A stretch of DNA of 8,826 bases from Bacillota bacterium (GTDB taxonomy: Bacteria > Bacillota_E > JAJZYS01 > JAILZS01): contig JAKASY010000052.1 in the NCBI GenBank assembly GCA_021817625.1, positions 1-8,826 of the forward strand, in the 5' to 3' direction. The position numbers and the translations under genes were made by a program. Each line of letters opens with the position of its first letter. Positions within the stretch are counted from its first letter, which is position 1. Positions 5,517 to 8,826 of this stretch are shown here, one piece after another. The notes below the pieces were generated by a model. The model saw only the letters and a list, made by a program, of their open reading frames with translations. It was not told where the DNA came from and did no database searches.

Positions 5517-6767
5517 GTGCAGGTGCGCACACGGCGCAACTTCGCCGCCCTGGCTTGGCACGGCACGTTTCTGGCGGCGGCGAGCGCGCTCGTCCAGCCG
5601 ACGACGCTCCTGCCGGCCTACGTCCTCATGCTCGGCGGCTCCCCGGTGCTCGTGGGCACGCTGGTCACGCTGCTCCTCGCGGGGGGCGTGCTGCCGCAGC
5701 TCGCGTTCGCGCACGTGGTCGAGGCGAGCGCGCGCAAGCGGCCCTACCTCCTGTGGGCGGTGTTCAGCCGGGCGCTGAGCTTCCTCGCCCTGGGCGGCGC
5801 GAGCCTCGCCCTGGCCGGACGCGGCCGCGGCGTCCTGCTCGCGCTCCTCCTCGTGCTCATCACCGCGTTCGCGCTCGGCGGCAGCCTCGGCGGCGTGGCC
5901 TACACCGAGGTCTACGGCAGGAGCATCCCGCCGGGACGGCGGGGCGCCTTCTACGCCAGCCGCCAGTTCCTCGGCAGCCTGGCCGCGCTCGCGGCGACCT
6001 ACGGCGCCGCCCTCCTCCTGGCGCGCGGCGGCGCCGATCCGACGCGGGCCTACGCCCTTGTGTTTGCGGCGGCGGGCGCGCTCATGGCGGTGGCGGGGCT
6101 CGGCTTCGTCGCCCTGCGCGAGGCGCCGGCGGCGAGCGCGGCCGCGATGCGCTCGCTCGCCTCGTACGTCCGGGCGATGCCGTCCCTGTGGCGCAGCGCG
6201 CCCGACCTGCGCGCCCTGGTCGCCGTCGAGAACGTCGCCTCCCTGCACCTCATGCTGCTGCCGTTCTACATGCTCCTGGCCGAGCGCTACCTGGGCGCGA
6301 CCCCGGCCGACGCCGCGCTCTACACGATGGTGCAGATCGCCGGCGGTGCGCTCTCGAACGCGCTCTGGGGCCCGATGAACGACCGCCTCGGAAGCGCCTC
6401 GGTGCTGCGCGCCTGCCTCGGCCTCGGCGCCGCCCTGCCGCTGCTCGCGCTCGCGCTCGTGCACTTCGCCCCCGGCCTGTACGCGCTCGTCTTCGCCCTC
6501 CTGGGGGCCGCCGTGAACAGCCGCACGCTCGCGTTCAACAACGTGCTCGTCGACATCTCGCCGCCCGACCTTCGCTCCACGTACACCGGCCTCGTCGGCA
6601 CGCTCACGGCGCCGAGCCTGGTGCTGCCCATGCTCGGCGGCGCGCTCATCGCCGCGGCCGGCTTCGGCGCCGTGTTTGGCGGCGTGTCCGCAGCCCTCGC
6701 CCTGGCGCTGCTCGTCCTCACCGTCGGGGGCCGCGCCCAGGCTCTGGCCGGGCCGCCCAAGGGCTGA
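5517..6767 (+). CDS. Major facilitator superfamily permease, substrate unknown
   Basis: The product is 416 aa, the normal MFS length, largely hydrophobic with about 12 membrane helices. MFS-style loops are visible: a basic loop EASARKRPYLLW (69-80) between helices 2 and 3. There is a cytoplasmic IPPGRRGAFYASRQFLGSL (137-155) after helix 4, in the usual place for the Arg-rich loop and the following Gln. The second half has GPMNDRLGS (285-293), a recognisable form of the helix 8/9 motif. NNVLVDISPPDLRSTYTGL (341-359) mirrors the helix 4/5 loop, showing the two-fold repeat of the fold. Nothing in the sequence names a substrate; drug or metabolite efflux is only a guess. GTG 5517 was chosen for its GGGAGG site. 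It is read alone, away from pntA1, and ends 11 bases from the convergent groES stop, leaving no room for separate terminators. Confidence 0.88.
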   Translation: MQVRTRRNFAALAWHGTFLAAASALVQPTTLLPAYVLMLGGSPVLVGTLVTLLLAGGVLPQLAFAHVVEASARKRPYLLWAVFSRALSFLALGGASLALAGRGRGVLLALLLVLITAFALGGSLGGVAYTEVYGRSIPPGRRGAFYASRQFLGSLAALAATYGAALLLARGGADPTRAYALVFAAAGALMAVAGLGFVALREAPAASAAAMRSLASYVRAMPSLWRSAPDLRALVAVENVASLHLMLLPFYMLLAERYLGATPADAALYTMVQIAGGALSNALWGPMNDRLGSASVLRACLGLGAALPLLALALVHFAPGLYALVFALLGAAVNSRTLAFNNVLVDISPPDLRSTYTGLVGTLTAPSLVLPMLGGALIAAAGFGAVFGGVSAALALALLVLTVGGRAQALAGPPKG

Positions 6768-6778
6768 CCGTCGCGCGC

Positions 6779-7051
6779 CTAGGCGACGATCTTGGCGAGG
6801 ATGTCGCTGCGCTGAAGGATCACGTACGTGCCGCCACCGATGCGGATCTCCGAGCCGCCGAACTTCGTGAACAGCACGCGGTCCCCGGCGGCGATCACCC
6901 GCCGAAGCTCCTCGTCGGTGCCGACGGCCACGACCTCACCCTCCTGGGGCTTCTCCTTCGCCGTGTCCGGCAGGATGATCCCGCCCGCCGTCTTCTCCTC
7001 GGCCACGCTCGGCCGAACCAGCACGCGATCGTCCAATGGCTCGACGCTCAT
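6779..7051 (-). CDS. groES: Co-chaperonin GroES (Hsp10)
   Basis: The product is 90 aa, within the normal GroES range. It begins [12 protein letters not shown], has the mobile-loop region [21 protein letters not shown] (18-38) that contacts GroEL, then [16 protein letters not shown] (56-71), and ends SDILAKIVA. It caps the GroEL ring as a heptamer during protein folding. A GGGGGGA ribosome site precedes ATG 7051. No groEL follows: the next gene downstream is the convergent MFS. So this is a stand-alone groES. It lies 48 bases behind the glutaredoxin-like gene and is probably read with it, which would place it under the same CsoR-type operator. No CIRCE (HrcA) palindrome was seen in front of it. 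Confidence 0.95.
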   Translation of the reverse strand: MSVEPLDDRVLVRPSVAEEKTAGGIILPDTAKEKPQEGEVVAVGTDEELRRVIAAGDRVLFTKFGGSEIRIGGGTYVILQRSDILAKIVA

Positions 7052-7099
7052 CGACGCTTCCCCCCATCCGCCCTGCTCTCGTCATGGCCCCGCTTCCCG

Positions 7100-7342
7100 C
7101 TAGCCGCGCAGGCCGAGCGCCTGCACCAGCCCTGGACGATCGAAGCCGACGACGATGCGCCCGTTCACGTCGATCACGGGCACGCCCATCTGGCCCGTGC
7201 GCCGCATGAGCTCTCGCGCCGCCGCCTGGTTGCGCGAGACGTCGACCTCCCGGAACGGCACGGTGCGCTCGCGCAGAAAGCGCTTCGCCGCCGCGCAGTG
7301 CGGGCAGCTCGGCGTCGTGTACACGGTGACCGTAGCGTCCAC
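7100..7342 (-). CDS. Glutaredoxin-like thiol-disulfide protein (CPHC, thioredoxin fold)
   Basis: The product is 80 aa. TVYTTPSCPHCAAAKRFL (6-23) carries the CxxC active site (C13, C16), MGVPVIDVNG (52-61) supplies the cis-Pro loop (Pro55), and the tail GFDRPGLVQALG (67-78) is typical of the small bacterial YruB/NrdH-like glutaredoxins. It probably reduces protein or small-molecule disulfides in the cytoplasm; the reductant is unknown. The frame is open to an ATG at 7378, but that ATG lies inside the promoter/operator palindrome and would add 12 residues with no family counterpart. I therefore place the start at GTG 7342; its G-rich upstream is not a clean ribosome site, and GTG 7324 is an alternative. 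groES follows 48 bases later on the same strand. Confidence 0.87.
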   Translation of the reverse strand: MDATVTVYTTPSCPHCAAAKRFLRERTVPFREVDVSRNQAAARELMRRTGQMGVPVIDVNGRIVVGFDRPGLVQALGLRG

Positions 7343-7368
7343 CCCCCGCCGCTTCTCGGCTCCAGCCG

Positions 7369-7397
7369 ACCGTAGCATACCCCAAGGGGTATGTAAA
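7369..7397 (-). promoter_or_regulatory. Putative sigma-70-type promoter of the grx-groES pair
   Basis: Read on the minus strand, TTTACA (7397-7392, 5 of 6 to TTGACA) is followed after exactly 17 bases by TACGGT (7374-7369), a weak -10. The operator palindrome fills the spacer. Predicted transcription would begin near 7362, about 20 bases before the GTG start. The -10 match is poor, so the call leans on the operator position. Confidence 0.5.
7376..7393. promoter_or_regulatory. CsoR/CstR-type operator palindrome
   Basis: CATACCCC-AA-GGGGTATG has perfect 8-bp arms around a 2-bp centre. It matches the ATACCC(C)...GGGGTAT pattern known for CsoR-family (DUF156) repressors that sense Cu(I) or persulfides. 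It overlaps the core promoter of the glutaredoxin-like gene, a placement fit for repression. No CsoR-family gene is in the window, so which regulator binds is inferred. Confidence 0.65.
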
Positions 7398-7433
7398 CCG
7401 ACGGGCGAGGCCGCGTCGCGGGAGGAGGGCCGG

Positions 7434-8534
7434 TCAGGCGAGGCCGGCGAGCTCCGCCACCAGGCCGCGCACCTCCTGTGGCGCGAAGGAGAGCGTGGCC
7501 TCCCCGACCGAGAGCTCGACGCGCAGGAGGCCGGGCGCGTCCACGGCGAACGGCGCCGGGAAGGTCCACACGCCCTCGCGCTCGGCGATGGCGAGGGCCC
7601 CCGCCGCGAGCGCGTCCGGTTCCACCGCCATCTGGATGTGCATCATCGGCGCTTGGGGCGGGTCGGGCATGACGCGCACGCCGGGCAGGTCGCGCAGCGC
7701 CGCCGCGATGGCGCGGGCGTGCTCGTAGTAGAGCGGCATGCGTGGCAGGCGCTCGCGCAGGCCCGCGAGGGCGGAGGCCGCGTAAGGCCACAGGCCGAAC
7801 AGCCGGCCGCCCATGCGCTGGCGCCACAGCGCGGCCTCGCGAAGGAGGTCCGCCGGCCCCGCCAGGCACGAGCCGGTGATGGCGCCAAGCCCCTTGTAGA
7901 ACGACACGTAGAGCGTGTCGAAGGGCGCCGCGATAGCGGCCGGCGAGAGGCCGTAGAAGGGCGTCGCCTCCCACAGGCGCGCGCCGTCCATGTGCGCCGC
8001 GGCCCCCTTGCGCTGCGCCCACTCCACCTGCGCGAGGAGATCGGCGAGCGCCGGCAGCGTGCCGCCCAGGTCGCGCTGGGGAAGCTCGATCAGGAGGGCC
8101 GCCGGCGCCTCCGCCACGCCCTCGAGGTCGGCCAGGGAGAGCGGCCGGCGAAGGGCGCCGGCCGGCACGCCGAAAAGCCCGTGCAGGCGCTCGTAGCCGC
8201 GGCCCTCATGCCAGTCCAGGTGGCACGCGGGGTGGAAGACGACGCCGCGCCGCCCGCGCCGGTCCGCGTGCACCCGGAGGGCCGCCTGCTGCGCCATCGT
8301 GCCGCTCGGGAAGAAGAGCGCCGCCTCCTTGCCCACGAGCGCCGCCACCTCGGCCTCGAGGCGCGCCACCACGCCGCCGTCGCCGTAGCGGTCCATCTCC
8401 ACGTCGGCGGGGATCGTCGCGAGCATCTCCGCCGCGCCGCGCAGGCCGTGCCCCGTGAGCGCGCGCGCGGCCCGCGCCCGCGCCCGAGCCAGGCGCTCGG
8501 CGAGAGTCTCCCCATCCACCGCGCCGCCCGCCAT
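7434..8534 (-). CDS. Threonine aldolase / beta-eliminating-lyase family PLP enzyme
   Basis: The product is 366 aa with fold-type I PLP features of the beta_elim_lyase family: FFPSGTMAQQAAL (74-86; Ser-Gly-Thr for the phosphate), ELPQRDLGGTLP (150-161), HMDGARLWEA (181-190; Asp183 to the pyridine nitrogen) and SFYKGLGAITGS (211-222; Lys214 as Schiff-base lysine). WRQRMGGRLFGLWP (237-250) follows as in L-threonine aldolases. Low-specificity threonine aldolases split L-threonine into glycine and acetaldehyde. The lysine context (FYKGLGAIT instead of the usual SKGLGAPVGS) and an N-terminal helix of about 30 residues suggest a divergent subfamily, so the exact substrate is uncertain. A GAGGGGG site precedes ATG 8534. 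It lies 76 bases after the acyl-CoA synthetase fragment and may be co-transcribed; the grx promoter lies just beyond its stop. Confidence 0.85.
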   Translation of the reverse strand: MAGGAVDGETLAERLARARARAARALTGHGLRGAAEMLATIPADVEMDRYGDGGVVARLEAEVAALVGKEAALFFPSGTMAQQAALRVHADRRGRRGVVFHPACHLDWHEGRGYERLHGLFGVPAGALRRPLSLADLEGVAEAPAALLIELPQRDLGGTLPALADLLAQVEWAQRKGAAAHMDGARLWEATPFYGLSPAAIAAPFDTLYVSFYKGLGAITGSCLAGPADLLREAALWRQRMGGRLFGLWPYAASALAGLRERLPRMPLYYEHARAIAAALRDLPGVRVMPDPPQAPMMHIQMAVEPDALAAGALAIAEREGVWTFPAPFAVDAPGLLRVELSVGEATLSFAPQEVRGLVAELAGLA

Positions 8535-8610
8535 CCGAAGCGCCCCCTCGCCGCGCCGCTCGGGCGCCTTTCGCCCATCGTAGCCGATCGCGGCGGCGGG
8601 CGGCGCCTCC

Positions 8611-8826
8611 TTACGCGGGCGGGCGGCGGAGCGACACCCGCGCGTCCACGACGCGCACGCCCTGCCCGATCGGCAGGGCGATCACCGGGTTCAGGTCGAG
8701 CTCCGCCACCTCCGGCAGGAGGTCGACGAGCGTGGAGACGCGCAGGAGCACATCGACGAGGGCGGCGCGGTCGCTCTCCTCGCGGCCGCGGAAGGCGCCA
8801 AGCAGGGCGCGCGCCCGGAGATCGGA
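8611..8826 (-). CDS. C-terminal end of acetyl/acyl-CoA synthetase (ADP-forming) ATP-grasp subunit, cut by window edge
   Basis: The last 71 codons and a TAA are present; the rest lies beyond the window. The stretch LLRVSTLVDLLPEVAELDLNP (27-47) followed by VRVVDARVSL (57-66) is the characteristic end of the ATP-grasp (beta) domain of ADP-forming acetate/acyl-CoA ligases and of related acyl-CoA synthetase/acetyltransferase proteins. In those the EldlNP segment carries nucleotide-site residues. Such enzymes make ATP from acyl-CoA, ADP and phosphate, or run in reverse. Whether this is a separate beta subunit, an alpha-beta fusion or a protein-acetyltransferase fusion cannot be told from the fragment. 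Confidence 0.8.
   Translation of the reverse strand, partial: SDLRARALLGAFRGREESDRAALVDVLLRVSTLVDLLPEVAELDLNPVIALPIGQGVRVVDARVSLRRPPA

Noticed and set aside
5238..6464. Minus-strand open frame of 408 codons opposite the MFS gene
   Set aside because: Its Glu/Arg/Gly/Ala-rich translation, in the antisense frame of a clear membrane protein, looks like a shadow.
7398..7433. Terminator between the threonine-aldolase-like gene and the grx promoter
   Set aside because: No stem with a following T-run is visible in these 36 bases on the minus strand, so read-through into grx is possible.

Overview
This is a very GC-rich bacterial window with short gaps, strong GGAGG-type ribosome binding sites and many GTG/TTG starts. 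The gene set is a three-subunit transhydrogenase, a 2-oxoacid:acceptor oxidoreductase gamma subunit, GroES and the end of an apparent ADP-forming acyl-CoA synthetase. This fits a soil or thermophilic lineage such as Chloroflexota, Deinococcota, a high-GC Bacillota class or a related uncultured phylum. The sequence alone does not settle which. There is no sign of phage, transposons, CRISPR or tRNA/rRNA genes; the region reads as core and energy metabolism.

Left block (1-4643, all minus strand, one probable operon read right to left): pntA1, pntA2 and pntB encode the proton-translocating NAD(P) transhydrogenase. Next comes an FAD/[4Fe-4S]/NADPH-binding oxidoreductase of the GltD/PreT/NfnB type, then the start of a 2-oxoacid:ferredoxin oxidoreductase gamma subunit that runs off the window. 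The order suggests a 2-oxoacid oxidoreductase that exchanges electrons with NADP(H) through its own flavin subunit. The transhydrogenase beside it would set the NADPH/NADH ratio from the proton gradient.

Middle (4644-5516): about 870 bp without a convincing gene lie between the divergent pntA1 and MFS genes. It contains several well-formed inverted repeats. The best is a 13-bp perfect stem followed by TTT at 5402-5437, about 80 bases upstream of the MFS start. This looks like a structured leader, an attenuator or a free-standing small RNA, and I could not match it to a known RNA family.

Right block: an MFS permease (plus strand, 5517-6767) converges on a glutaredoxin-like/groES pair (minus strand). 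That pair has a near-ideal CsoR/CstR-type operator (8-bp arms, 2-bp centre) lying between plausible -35 and -10 boxes at 7369-7397. Further upstream on the same strand are a threonine-aldolase-type PLP enzyme and the last 71 codons of an apparent acyl-CoA synthetase ATP-grasp subunit, cut by the window edge.
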